This document shows, piece after piece, positions 7,823 to 16,069 of a stretch of DNA of 18,066 bases. Every line of letters begins with the position of its first letter. Position 1 is the stretch's first letter. The notes under the pieces were generated by a model. It had not been told where the DNA came from. It did no database searches and worked only from the letters and a program-made list of their open reading frames with translations. This DNA comes from an uncultured Alphaproteobacteria bacterium (lineage in GTDB: Bacteria > Pseudomonadota > Alphaproteobacteria > Rhizobiales > Pleomorphomonadaceae). The position numbers and the translations under genes were made by a program. The DNA lies in assembly GCA_937900425.1 (NCBI GenBank), contig CALCDT010000175.1:1-18066 (forward strand). The letters are read 5' to 3'.

Positions 7823-8152
7823 TACCAAGCTCGTCAAGTCCCGACCTGTCGGGCCCTGACGAGCGCAGGCAAGCGCTGACGGGCGCCGGCAGGTCAGGCT
7901 GCAGCCTCGTGAAATTCCGAAGAGTCGGAAAATCGCGAGCCGGATACGAGTCCGCTTTCCAAAGGTTCACCGCTCGACGCCCGTGCCGTGCCCGACCCGT
8001 CCTTGGCCGGCGGGATGACCGTCTCTCGATCTGCGTTCGGGGCGACCCGTTGCAGGCGGACCGGCCTTCCTGTATCTGAGGCCCGCGCGGCCCGGACGGG
8101 CCGCCGGTATCGGCATCGCGCGGCATCCGCGCCCGGAAAGACCAGAAGAAGA
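7823..8152 (+). other. Intergenic region between the sulfotransferase gene and lysC (330 bp)
   Basis: The first 110 bp contain a cluster of three inverted repeats (7829-7930, listed separately). The rest is GC-rich leader DNA for lysC without a recognisable gene. The lysC frame is open back to 7988, but the residues before the KFGGTS motif region are not family-like. No attenuator or riboswitch class was recognised. Confidence 0.5.
7829..7930. repeat. Cluster of three inverted repeats after the sulfotransferase gene
   Basis: First, GCTCGTCA (7829-7836) pairs with TGACGAGC (7857-7864) around an inner CCCGAC (7840-7845)/GTCGGG (7848-7853). Second, a perfect 12 bp palindrome AGGCTGCAGCCT lies at 7896-7907. 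Third, TTCCGA (7915-7920) and TCGGAA (7925-7930) enclose a 4 nt loop. The first begins 7 bp after the stop codon and may protect or end the transcript, although no T run follows. The cluster may also mark the right edge of an inserted segment. Confidence 0.5.
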
Positions 8153-9403
8153 ATGGCCCGCCTCGTCCTGAAATTCGGCGGCACGTCCGTCGCCGATCTC
8201 GATCGCATCCGCAACGTCGCCGCCCACGTCAAGCGCGAGGTCGACGCCGGGCACGAGGTGGCGGTGGTCGTCTCCGCGATGGCGGGCAAGACCAACGAAC
8301 TCGTCGCCCTCTGCCGCGGCGCGTCGGTGCTGCACGACGCCCGCGAATACGACGCGGTGGTGGCGAGCGGCGAGCAGGTGACGTCGGGTCTCCTCGCGAT
8401 CGTGCTGCAGGACATGGGCGTCAACGCCCGCTCCTGGCAGGGCTGGCAGATCCCGGTGAAGACCGACGGGGCCCATGGCGCGGCCCGGATCGCCGAGATC
8501 GACGGCAGCCTGCTGATCGAGCGGATCTCCGGCGGCCAGGTCGCGGTGATCGCCGGCTTCCAGGGCATCGCGCCGGACAACCGGATCTCGACGCTCGGCC
8601 GCGGCGGCTCCGACACCAGCGCGGTCGCCGTGGCGGCTGCGATCAGGGCCGATCGCTGCGACATCTACACCGACGTCGACGGCGTCTACACCACCGATCC
8701 GCGCGTCGTTCCCAAGGCCCGCCGCCTCGACAAGGTCTCCTTCGAGGAGATGCTGGAGATGGCCTCGCTCGGCTCCAAGGTGCTGCAGGTGCGCTCGGTC
8801 GAGCTCGCCATGGTGCACGGCGTGCGGACCTTCGTGCGATCCAGCTTCGAGGATCCGGCGGCGGTGCGGGTGATGCCCAACGGCGATCCTTACGGAACGC
8901 TCATTTGCGACGAGGACGAAATCGTGGAACAGCAGGTCGTCACCGGCATCGCCTATTCCAAGGACGAGGCGCAACTCTCGCTGCGGCGCGTCGCCGACAA
9001 GCCCGGCGTCGCCGCGGCGGTGTTCGGCCCGCTCGCCGAGGCCAACATCAACGTCGACATGATCGTCCAGAACATCTCCTCGGACGGCAAGTACACCGAC
9101 ATCACCTTCACGGTGCCGCTCGCGGACTACGACAGGGCGGTGACCGTGGTGCAGTCGGCGGGAACGTTCGAATACGAATCCTTCGAAAGCGCCACGGACG
9201 TGTGCAAGGTTTCGGTGATCGGCATGGGGATGCGCTCGCACGCCGGCGTCGCCGCCGACGCGTTCCGGGCGCTCGCCGAGAAGTCGATCAACATCCGGGC
9301 GATCACCACGTCCGAGATCAAGATCTCGGTGCTGATCGACGCGGCCTACACCGAGCTTGCCGTGCGAACGCTGCACTCGCTATACGAACTGGACAAGGTC
9401 TGA
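8153..9403 (+). CDS. lysC: Aspartate kinase LysC
   Basis: A 416-residue enzyme that phosphorylates aspartate, the first step toward lysine, threonine and methionine. The N-terminal kinase domain begins at once with KFGGTS (7-12) and continues to about residue 250, including the GRGGSDTSAVAVAAA and YTDVDGVYTTDPR blocks. Two ACT domains follow (about 258-416), with the second recognisable in the segment from MGMRSHAGVAADAF through NIRAITTSEIKISVL. These are the lysine/threonine feedback sites in the family. The length is typical of stand-alone aspartokinases. The ATG at 8153 is chosen because it lies just before the conserved motif. The purine-rich AGAAGAAGA just before it and GGAAAG (8135-8140) are only fair ribosome-binding sites. 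A possible internal translation start at 8924 is described separately. The 229 bp before ptsP holds a GGCGGCCT/AGGCCGCC hairpin (9419-9447). Confidence 0.96.
   Translation: MARLVLKFGGTSVADLDRIRNVAAHVKREVDAGHEVAVVVSAMAGKTNELVALCRGASVLHDAREYDAVVASGEQVTSGLLAIVLQDMGVNARSWQGWQIPVKTDGAHGAARIAEIDGSLLIERISGGQVAVIAGFQGIAPDNRISTLGRGGSDTSAVAVAAAIRADRCDIYTDVDGVYTTDPRVVPKARRLDKVSFEEMLEMASLGSKVLQVRSVELAMVHGVRTFVRSSFEDPAAVRVMPNGDPYGTLICDEDEIVEQQVVTGIAYSKDEAQLSLRRVADKPGVAAAVFGPLAEANINVDMIVQNISSDGKYTDITFTVPLADYDRAVTVVQSAGTFEYESFESATDVCKVSVIGMGMRSHAGVAADAFRALAEKSINIRAITTSEIKISVLIDAAYTELAVRTLHSLYELDKV
8912..8926 (+). promoter_or_regulatory. Possible internal ribosome-binding site and GTG start inside lysC
   Basis: GAGGA (8912-8916) lies 7 nt before an in-frame GTG (8924, codon 258), which begins the sequence VEQQVVTGIAYSK. 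Translation from here would give a 159-residue protein made of the two ACT domains. In Corynebacterium glutamicum and Bacillus subtilis the aspartokinase beta subunit is made from an in-frame internal start, in C. glutamicum at about this point of the alignment. Local G+C drops to 34 of 60 at 8881-8940, against 41 and 40 of 60 in the lines at 8821 and 8941. Plausible, not proven. Confidence 0.35.
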
Positions 9404-9632
9404 TCGAAGGGCGGGCCGGGCGGCCTTCCGGCCGGCAGGAGGCCGCCGTCGGAGGAAGGCGCGTGCGGCACGGCTCGTGCTTCGCGGCAACGGCCGGTCG
9501 GAGAGCGGCACGCGCCCGCGGCTGCAGCGGAGCGCGGTCCCGGCTCGTCGGGCTCGTCATTGGGACCGGAGCGTTCCCGTAGGCGGCGTCAGCCGAGCCG
9601 GGGGCGGCCTTCGGGATGCGGGAAGGCGGACG

Positions 9633-11915
9633 ATGCGGGGGACTCTCGTCGGTCCGCGTGTTCTGCTGCGTCGTCTCCGCGAGGTGATGGCGGAGCCGAT
9701 CAGCGCGCAGGACCGCCTCAACAAGATCGTCGTGGTGATCGCGGCCAACATGGTGGCCGAGGTCTGCTCGGTCTATGTCCTGCGCGGGGACGGCATTCTC
9801 GAACTCTACGCCACCGAGGGCCTCAACCCGGCGGCGGTCCACAAGGCCGGCCTCAAGCTCGGCGAGGGCCTCGTCGGCAGCATCGCCGCGGCCGCCTCGC
9901 CCCTCAACCTGCCCGACGCCCAGCACCATCCCGACTTCGCCTACCTCCCCGAGACCGGGGAGGAGATCTACCACTCCTTCCTCGGCGTGCCGATCCTGCG
10001 CGCCGGCCGCGCCCTCGGCGTGCTCGTCGTCCAGAACCGGGTCCGCAAGTCCTACACCGAGGACGAGGAGGAGGCGCTCCAGACCACCGCCATGGTGATC
10101 GCGGAAATGATCGCCTCGGGCGAGCTCAGCGCGCTGTCGCCCGAGCCGATGATGCTCGAGGTCGGGCGCCCGGCCGTGATCGAGGGGGTCGGTCTCTCCG
10201 ACGGTGTCGGTCTCGGCTACGTCGTGCTGCACGAGCCGCGCGTCGTCGTCACCAACCTCATCGCCGAAGACCCGGAGGCGGAGCTGAAGCGGCTCGACGC
10301 CGCGATCACCAGCCTGCGCAGGTCGGTCGACGACATGCTGTCGCGCCGCGAGATCTCCCATCACGGCGAGCACCGCGACGTGCTCGAGGCCTACCGGATG
10401 TTCGCCCACGACCGTGGCTGGGTGCGGCGGATGGAGGAGGCGGTGGTGCGCTCCGGCCTCACCGCCGAGGCGGCGGTGGAGCGCGTCCAGTCCGACACCC
10501 GCGCGCGGATGATGCGCCAGAACGATCCCTATCTGCGCGAACGCCTCCACGACTTCGACGACCTCACCTTCCGCCTCCAGCGCGAACTGATCGGCAAGGA
10601 CCACCACGCCGGCGAGAACCTGCCGAAGGACGCGATCATCGTCGCCCGTAACATGGGCGCGGCCGAACTGCTCGACTACGACCGCGACAAGATCCGCGGC
10701 CTCGTGCTGGAAGAAGGTTCGCCGTCGAGTCACGTCGCCATCGTCGCCCGGGCGCTGGCCATCGCCGCGGTCGCCCAGGTGCCGGACGTCGTGTCGATGG
10801 CGGAGGAGGGCGACGCGATCATCGTCGACGGCGAGCTCGGCCAGGTCCATCTGCGCCCTCCGCCCGAGGTCGAGCAGGCCTTCGCCGAGAAGGTGCGGTT
10901 CCGGGCGCGGCGCCAGGAGCGGTACCGGGCCCTGCGCGAGCAGCCGGCGGCAACGCGCGACGGCGTCCCGATCGCGCTGATGATGAACGCCGGTCTCGTC
11001 TACGACATGCCGCATCTCGACGAATCGGGTGCGGCCGGCGTCGGGCTGTTCCGGACCGAATTGCAGTTCATGGTGTCGGCGACGCTGCCGCGGGTCGGCG
11101 TCCAGCAACAGCTCTACGCCCGCGTGCTCGACGCCGCCGGCGAGCGCCCGGTGATCTTCCGCACCCTCGACATCGGCGGTGACAAGGTGCTGCCCTATCT
11201 CAAGGCGACCGCAGAGGAGAATCCGGCGCTCGGCTGGCGGGCGGTCCGGCTCGGACTCGACCGCCCGGCGCTGCTGCGCAGCCAGATCCGCGCCCTGCTG
11301 CGGGCCGCGGCCGGACGCGACCTCAAGATCATGTTCCCGATGATCAGCGAGGTCGAGGAATTCCGCCAGGCGCGAGCGCTGGTCGACCGTGAGATCAGCC
11401 GTCTCGCCCGCCACGGCCACGACGGCCCGCGGCGGATCGAACTCGGCGCGATGGTGGAAGTGCCCTCGCTGCTGTTCTGCCTCGAAGAACTGTTCCGGGA
11501 AGTCGACTTCGCCTCGGTCGGCTCCAACGACCTCTTCCAGTTCATGCTGGCGGTCGACCGCGGCAACGCCGCCGTCGCGAGCCGGTTCGATCCGCTCGGC
11601 CCCGCCTTCCTGCGGGCGATGCGCTCGGTGGCGCAGAAGGGGGCGGAAGCGGGCAAGCCGGTCACGCTCTGCGGCGAACTCGCCGGGCAGCCGCTGACGG
11701 CGATGGTCCTGCTCGGTCTCGGCTACCGCACGATCTCGATGGCGCCGGCCTCGGTCGGACCCGTGAAGGCGATGCTGCTCGACCTCGACCTCGCCGAATT
11801 CGCCACCCGGCTCGAGCAGGCGCTCGACCCGGTGACCGGAGTCGAGACCGCCGCCGAGGTGCGGGCACTGGCGACGCGCTTCGCCCACGAGCGCGGCGTG
11901 CCGCTCTCCGGCTAG
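9633..11915 (+). CDS. ptsP: Phosphoenolpyruvate-protein phosphotransferase PtsP (enzyme I-Ntr)
   Basis: A 760-residue cytoplasmic protein that takes phosphate from PEP and passes it to NPr (PtsO), starting the nitrogen-related PTS. It has an N-terminal GAF domain (about 20-165), the enzyme I N-terminal helical region, the phosphohistidine domain with SSHVAIVARAL (His367), and a C-terminal PEP-binding barrel. In the barrel are GLFRTELQF, TLDIGGDK, SVGSNDLFQF and TLCGELAG with Cys680. The GAF domain separates it from sugar-PTS enzyme I. The start at 9633 has GGAAGG 6 nt upstream and gives the usual family length of about 755 residues. It follows lysC in the same direction, a common arrangement in Rhizobiales. 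All key residues look intact, so the Ntr relay is probably functional. Its partner genes ptsO and ptsN are not in the window. Confidence 0.96.
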   Translation: MRGTLVGPRVLLRRLREVMAEPISAQDRLNKIVVVIAANMVAEVCSVYVLRGDGILELYATEGLNPAAVHKAGLKLGEGLVGSIAAAASPLNLPDAQHHPDFAYLPETGEEIYHSFLGVPILRAGRALGVLVVQNRVRKSYTEDEEEALQTTAMVIAEMIASGELSALSPEPMMLEVGRPAVIEGVGLSDGVGLGYVVLHEPRVVVTNLIAEDPEAELKRLDAAITSLRRSVDDMLSRREISHHGEHRDVLEAYRMFAHDRGWVRRMEEAVVRSGLTAEAAVERVQSDTRARMMRQNDPYLRERLHDFDDLTFRLQRELIGKDHHAGENLPKDAIIVARNMGAAELLDYDRDKIRGLVLEEGSPSSHVAIVARALAIAAVAQVPDVVSMAEEGDAIIVDGELGQVHLRPPPEVEQAFAEKVRFRARRQERYRALREQPAATRDGVPIALMMNAGLVYDMPHLDESGAAGVGLFRTELQFMVSATLPRVGVQQQLYARVLDAAGERPVIFRTLDIGGDKVLPYLKATAEENPALGWRAVRLGLDRPALLRSQIRALLRAAAGRDLKIMFPMISEVEEFRQARALVDREISRLARHGHDGPRRIELGAMVEVPSLLFCLEELFREVDFASVGSNDLFQFMLAVDRGNAAVASRFDPLGPAFLRAMRSVAQKGAEAGKPVTLCGELAGQPLTAMVLLGLGYRTISMAPASVGPVKAMLLDLDLAEFATRLEQALDPVTGVETAAEVRALATRFAHERGVPLSG

Positions 11916-11997
11916 CGCAGGCGGCCGGCCTGTCGCCGCGCCGCCGGAACTCTCTCGCCCCATGCGTCTCAGTCCCGCTCCGTCTCTTCCCGTCGCC

Positions 11998-12021
11998 CGT
12001 CGTGCGAGGGTCGCGACGACG
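11998..12021 (+). repeat. Hairpin in the prfA leader
   Basis: CGTCGT (11998-12003) pairs with ACGACG (12016-12021). After a bulged G at 12015, GCG (12004-12006) pairs with CGC (12012-12014) around an AGGGT loop. It ends 26 nt before the prfA ATG at 12048 and has no T run. It could affect transcript processing or translation of prfA. Chance pairing in GC-rich DNA is possible. Confidence 0.35.
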
Positions 12022-12047
12022 GCCAGAAATGAAGAAGAAGACCTCCG

Positions 12048-13120
<1,073 letters not shown>

Positions 13121-13124
<4 letters not shown>

Positions 13125-14014
13125 GCGCGGCCGATCCCGCCGGCGGGCCGACGATCGAGACGGCGGTGCGCCGGCTGCGCGGCGTCTTCGCCGGTGCCGG
13201 CATCGATACGGCGGCGCTCGACGCCCGTCTCCTCGCCGCCGCCGCCCTCGGCACCGACGCCGCAGGGCTGATTGCGCGGGGCGGGGAGCCGGCAAACGCG
13301 GCGTTCCTGGAGCGTCTTGCCTGCTTCGAGGCGCGCCGGCTGGGGCGCGAGCCCGTCGCCCGGCTTCTCGGCACGCAGGAATTCTGGGGCCTGCCCTTCC
13401 GCCTCGGACCCGACACGCTGATCCCGCGTCCCGACACCGAGACGCTGGTCGAAGAGGTGCTGACGGTGCTGCGGGCGGGGTGCGTTCCGGGCGTCGGCGC
13501 GGGCGGTGAGGGGCTGCACATCGCCGACGTCGGCACCGGGAGCGGCGCCATCCTCATCGCCCTCCTCACCGAATTGCCGCTGGCGCGCGGGACGGGGACG
13601 GACCTCTCGCCAGGCGCGCTGGGCCTCGCCCGGTGCAACGCGGAGGTCAACGGGGTCGGTAGTCGCTGCGACTTCGTCGAGACCTCGTGGCTCGACGGCG
13701 CCGGCGGCGGCTTCGCGGTGATCGTCTCCAACCCGCCCTACATCGCGAGTGCTATAGTGGAGGGCCTCCAGCCCGAGGTCGCGCGCTTCGAGCCGCGGCT
13801 GGCGCTGGACGGTGGCGACGACGGCCTCGACGCCTACCGGGCGATCGTGACGGCGGCGCCCGCGCACCTCGTCGCCGGCGGCCTGCTCGCCGTCGAAATC
13901 GGCTTCGACCAGGGTGACGCCGTCGCCGCCCTGTTGCGCGAGAGCGGATTTCGCGACGTCGCGCTCGGAACCGACCTCGCCGGCCGGGCGCGGGTCGTGA
14001 CGGGGCTGCGCTGA
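13121..14014 (+). CDS. prmC: Release factor glutamine N5-methyltransferase PrmC (HemK)
   Basis: A 297-residue SAM-dependent methyltransferase that methylates the GGQ glutamine of RF1 and RF2. It has an N-terminal helical release-factor-binding domain (about 1-85), then the segment EFWGLPFRLGPDTLIPRPDTE typical of PrmC, the SAM loop DVGTGSG (136-142), and the catalytic NPPY (204-207), followed by EPRLALDGGDDGLDAYR. The start ATG overlaps the prfA stop by 4 bp. This is the classic prfA-prmC pair, and the enzyme modifies the product of the gene just upstream. All key motifs are intact. Confidence 0.97.
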
Positions 14015-14677
14015 GGGGAACCTCGCCGGGGCCGAAGCGTTGATTCCGTGCCGCCTTCTGTAGCAGGAATGCATCGCCTCCGGCTTTTCCCCTGTGAATT
14101 CCGCTGTGACGAGGCTTATTCGTCGTGACGCATGGAAGAAGGCACTTGGAAAACAGTGGCCGAACGGCTAGGGTCTCGATGTCGAGTCACGAATTCGGGC
14201 TGATATTGTCGCGGCCAGTTGGGGGGGCGTGGCAGTTCGCCATCCGAATTCGACCCTGAAACGGAAGGCGGAGCCTTCGCGTTCGGCTCGTTCGTCGCAA
14301 TGGAACAGGAAGAGATCGGGTGACTCCGCCGTCTGCAGCAAGGCAGAGCGTGGGATCGTGCCGATCGTCCGTTTCAACAGCGGTTAGACTGGATCGCCTG
14401 GGACAAGCGCAGTCGCTCCAATGCTTTCTGCAAGCGGGACGGTGAAGAGGCGCGATCGGCCGGGGCCGACGCGAACCCGTGGCGACACCTCGAAACCGAA
14501 ATCTGCCGCCTGCCCGGCGAAAGCCTTGGGAAGGCGGCGACAGCGGTGCCGCCGCGTCTTCGGACCGGCCCGGCTCCGCACCATCCCCGACAACCGCGCG
14601 GCTTTGCGGCCGCGCCCCTGCAGCGACGCCCTGGAAACACCGGATCGGCCGGCTGGCGCAAGAGATAGCGGACCACT
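14015..14677 (+). other. Intergenic region upstream of the DUF4167 gene (663 bp)
   Basis: The left part (about 14040-14400) is clearly less GC-rich than the neighbouring genes and contains several inverted repeats: GACGA/TCGTC (14108-14112, 14120-14124), and CGAATTCGG (14190-14198) with CCGAATTCG (14244-14252). A 69-codon minus-strand frame (14168-14377) has no recognisable motif. The right part is GC-rich, with a hairpin GCGCGGC/GCCGCGC (14596-14602, 14609-14615) about 60 bp before the DUF4167 start. The promoter of that gene presumably lies in the AT-richer part. A small RNA is possible but unsupported by a terminator. Confidence 0.5.
14190..14252. repeat. Spaced 9 bp inverted repeat in intergenic DNA
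   Basis: CGAATTCGG (14190-14198) and CCGAATTCG (14244-14252) are exact reverse complements separated by 45 bp. The separator includes a G7 tract (14221-14227) and GCCA/TGGC pairing. It may be a looping operator pair or part of a structured RNA. The core GAATTC is itself a palindrome, which raises the chance of coincidence. Confidence 0.4.
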
Positions 14678-15715
14678 ATGAGGCAAGGACAGTTCAACAA
14701 GCAGCGTTCGAGGGGCCGGAGCACCAACCGCAAGAGCGTGAATCCGCTCACCAAGACCTTCGATTCTAACGGACCCGACGTGAAGATCCGCGGCACCGCC
14801 CTGCATATCGCGGAGAAATACAGCCAGCTCTCCCGGGACGCCTCGTCCGCCGGCGACCGCGTCATGGCCGAGAACTACCTGCAGCACGCCGAGCACTATT
14901 ATCGCATCATCGCCGACGCGCAGGGCCCATCCTACAACCGTGATTTCGACCGCGACGGCGACTTCGACGATTACGGCCCGGACGAGCGCGGTCAGGATGG
15001 CGGCTATTCGGAGCCGCCTCCGGCTCCCGACAATCGCCAGCGTTACGATCGCGGCGGCAACACTGGCGGTCAGCGCGGCAACTACGAGCGCCCGTCCTAC
15101 GATCGCAACGGCGGTCAGGACGGCGGCTCGCGATCCGATCGCAACGACCAGCGGAGCGACCGCAACGACCAGCGGAGCGACCGCAACGACCAGCGGAGCG
15201 ACCGCAACGATCAGCGATCCGATCGCAACGATCAGCGGAGCGACCGTAACGATCAGCGATCCGATCGCGGCGCGCAGCAGCGCCCGCAGATGCGGACCGA
15301 GCGTCCGCCGCGCACCCCCTACCGCGGCAACCAGCCGCCGGTCGAGACCGAACAGGACGCACCGCGCCCGGTCACGCCGCGTCCGGTCCACGCCGGCCCG
15401 GCGCCGATGCCGCTCGATGCGCCCCAGCCCTTTGTCGACGTGCCGGTGCCGATGATCGCCCCGGTGACGCCGGTCGCGGCCGAACCGGCCGTGGCGAAGG
15501 CCCCGAAGCCCGTGCGCCAGCCCGATCCGGCTCCGGCCGAGGCCGCTCCGTCGGAAGCCGCATCCCCGGCACCCGTCGAGGCGGTCGCCACGGGTGAGGG
15601 CGGCGAAGAGGGCAAGGCGCCGCGGCGCCGGCGCACGACCACGACCAGAAGCCGCAAGAGCACCGCGGCGGGAGAGGGCGGCGACCCGTCGCCCGAGGCC
15701 AACGCCGGCGAGTGA
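14678..15715 (+). CDS. DUF4167 domain protein with heptapeptide repeats
   Basis: A 345-residue protein of unknown function. Residues 1 to about 80 form the conserved alphaproteobacterial DUF4167 domain: a basic start (MRQGQFNKQRSRGR), then VNPLTKTFDSNGPDVKIRG and SAGDRVMAENYLQHAEHYYRI. The rest is low complexity and predicted disordered. It has a D/R/G/Y-rich stretch, six perfect RSDRNDQ repeats plus one altered copy (152-200), a Pro/Ala/Val-rich linker, and a basic patch RRRRTTTTRSRK near the end. Charged arms of this kind are common in RNA- or ribosome-associated proteins, but that is inference. There is no signal peptide or membrane segment. The start at 14678 begins exactly at the conserved domain. 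The ribosome-binding site is weak. It lies between prmC and clpB, as in related genomes, and is closed by a strong terminator. Confidence 0.93.
   Translation: MRQGQFNKQRSRGRSTNRKSVNPLTKTFDSNGPDVKIRGTALHIAEKYSQLSRDASSAGDRVMAENYLQHAEHYYRIIADAQGPSYNRDFDRDGDFDDYGPDERGQDGGYSEPPPAPDNRQRYDRGGNTGGQRGNYERPSYDRNGGQDGGSRSDRNDQRSDRNDQRSDRNDQRSDRNDQRSDRNDQRSDRNDQRSDRGAQQRPQMRTERPPRTPYRGNQPPVETEQDAPRPVTPRPVHAGPAPMPLDAPQPFVDVPVPMIAPVTPVAAEPAVAKAPKPVRQPDPAPAEAAPSEAASPAPVEAVATGEGGEEGKAPRRRRTTTTRSRKSTAAGEGGDPSPEANAGE
15131..15277 (+). repeat. Seven tandem 21-bp coding repeats in the DUF4167 gene
   Basis: Six units encode RSDRNDQ and a seventh encodes RSDRGAQ. Two DNA versions occur. Type A begins CGA TCC GAT and type B begins CGG AGC GAC, and the order is A B B B A B A. 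Units 2 and 3 (15152-15172 and 15173-15193) are identical in DNA. The array is in frame, so changes in copy number would not disrupt the protein. Confidence 0.95.
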
Positions 15716-15756
15716 CCGCCCGGCGAGCCCCGTGCCGCCGCGACCCTGAAGAGATG

Positions 15757-15791
15757 AAAAACCCCGCCACGGCGATCGTCGCGGGGTTTTT
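15757..15791 (+). terminator. Strong, symmetric rho-independent terminator
   Basis: AAAAACCCCGC (15757-15767) pairs perfectly with GCGGGGTTTTT (15781-15791), an 11 bp stem around a 13 nt loop with a possible inner ACG/CGT pairing. The T run makes it a terminator for the DUF4167 gene, 41 bp after its stop. The A run makes it potentially active in the other direction as well. Confidence 0.93.
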
Positions 15792-15906
15792 CGTCCGGCT
15801 CGACCGTTCCGGCGCACGCACTGTGACGCGCCGCCTCCGGTCCATCCGACCGCGCCGGCCGGCATTCGTGGCCGTTGGCCTGCCGCTCCGCAGTGATACG
15901 GAGCCT

Positions 15907-15935
15907 CTTCCCGAATCCCCGCCCCGTTCCCATAT
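15907..15935 (+). promoter_or_regulatory. Candidate heat-shock (RpoH) promoter for clpB
   Basis: CCCATAT (15929-15935) fits the -10 consensus of RpoH promoters. The expected -35 region has only CTTCCC (15907-15912), a weak match to CTTGAA, at a 16 bp spacing. clpB is under RpoH control in most proteobacteria, which supports looking here. The element lies 135 bp before the ATG at 16070. Confidence 0.33.
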
Positions 15936-16069
15936 CGGACCCGAATGGTTCCCCGGCGCGCGTGGCCGCGCCGCGGAAGATCGACGGCGGCCGGCGGATA
16001 GCCGGGCGTTTCCGGACGCGCGCTTGCGTGCCGGTACGGGCGGAGGCGGCGGGCCGAGGGAGTAACTTC

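Larger units (their letters stand above)
15716..16069 (+). other. Intergenic region between the DUF4167 gene and clpB (354 bp)
   Basis: It contains the terminator at 15757-15791 and a possible RpoH-type promoter at 15907-15935, and otherwise no recognisable gene. Open frames through it give arginine/proline-rich translations only. Since a strong terminator precedes it, clpB should have its own promoter in this gap. Confidence 0.55.

Noticed and set aside
6890..7837. A 315-codon minus-strand open frame opposite the sulfotransferase gene
   Set aside because: No recognisable motif, and the plus-strand sulfotransferase has intact PAPS-binding motifs and a good ribosome-binding site.
6440..7930. 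Similar short words (GAATTTCCGA near 6446 and GAAATTCCGA near 7911) as direct repeats bounding an insertion
   Set aside because: They are not identical and are only about 10 bases long, so coincidence is likely.
9419..9447. A strong GGCGGCCT/AGGCCGCC hairpin after lysC as a terminator
   Set aside because: No T run follows it, so I did not call it an intrinsic terminator. It may still be a structural element of the lysC-ptsP transcript.
9318..11963. An 881-codon minus-strand open frame opposite ptsP
   Set aside because: The translation is rich in Arg, His, Asp and Gly with no domain, and ptsP on the other strand has every expected motif. It is a shadow of GC-rich codons.
14168..14377. A 69-codon minus-strand frame in the gap before the DUF4167 gene
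   Set aside because: No domain, no clear ribosome-binding site and no partner. It is noted only as part of the gap description.
15131..15277. The regularly spaced repeat as a CRISPR array
   Set aside because: The 21-bp units are contiguous without spacers, in frame inside a gene, and no cas gene is present.
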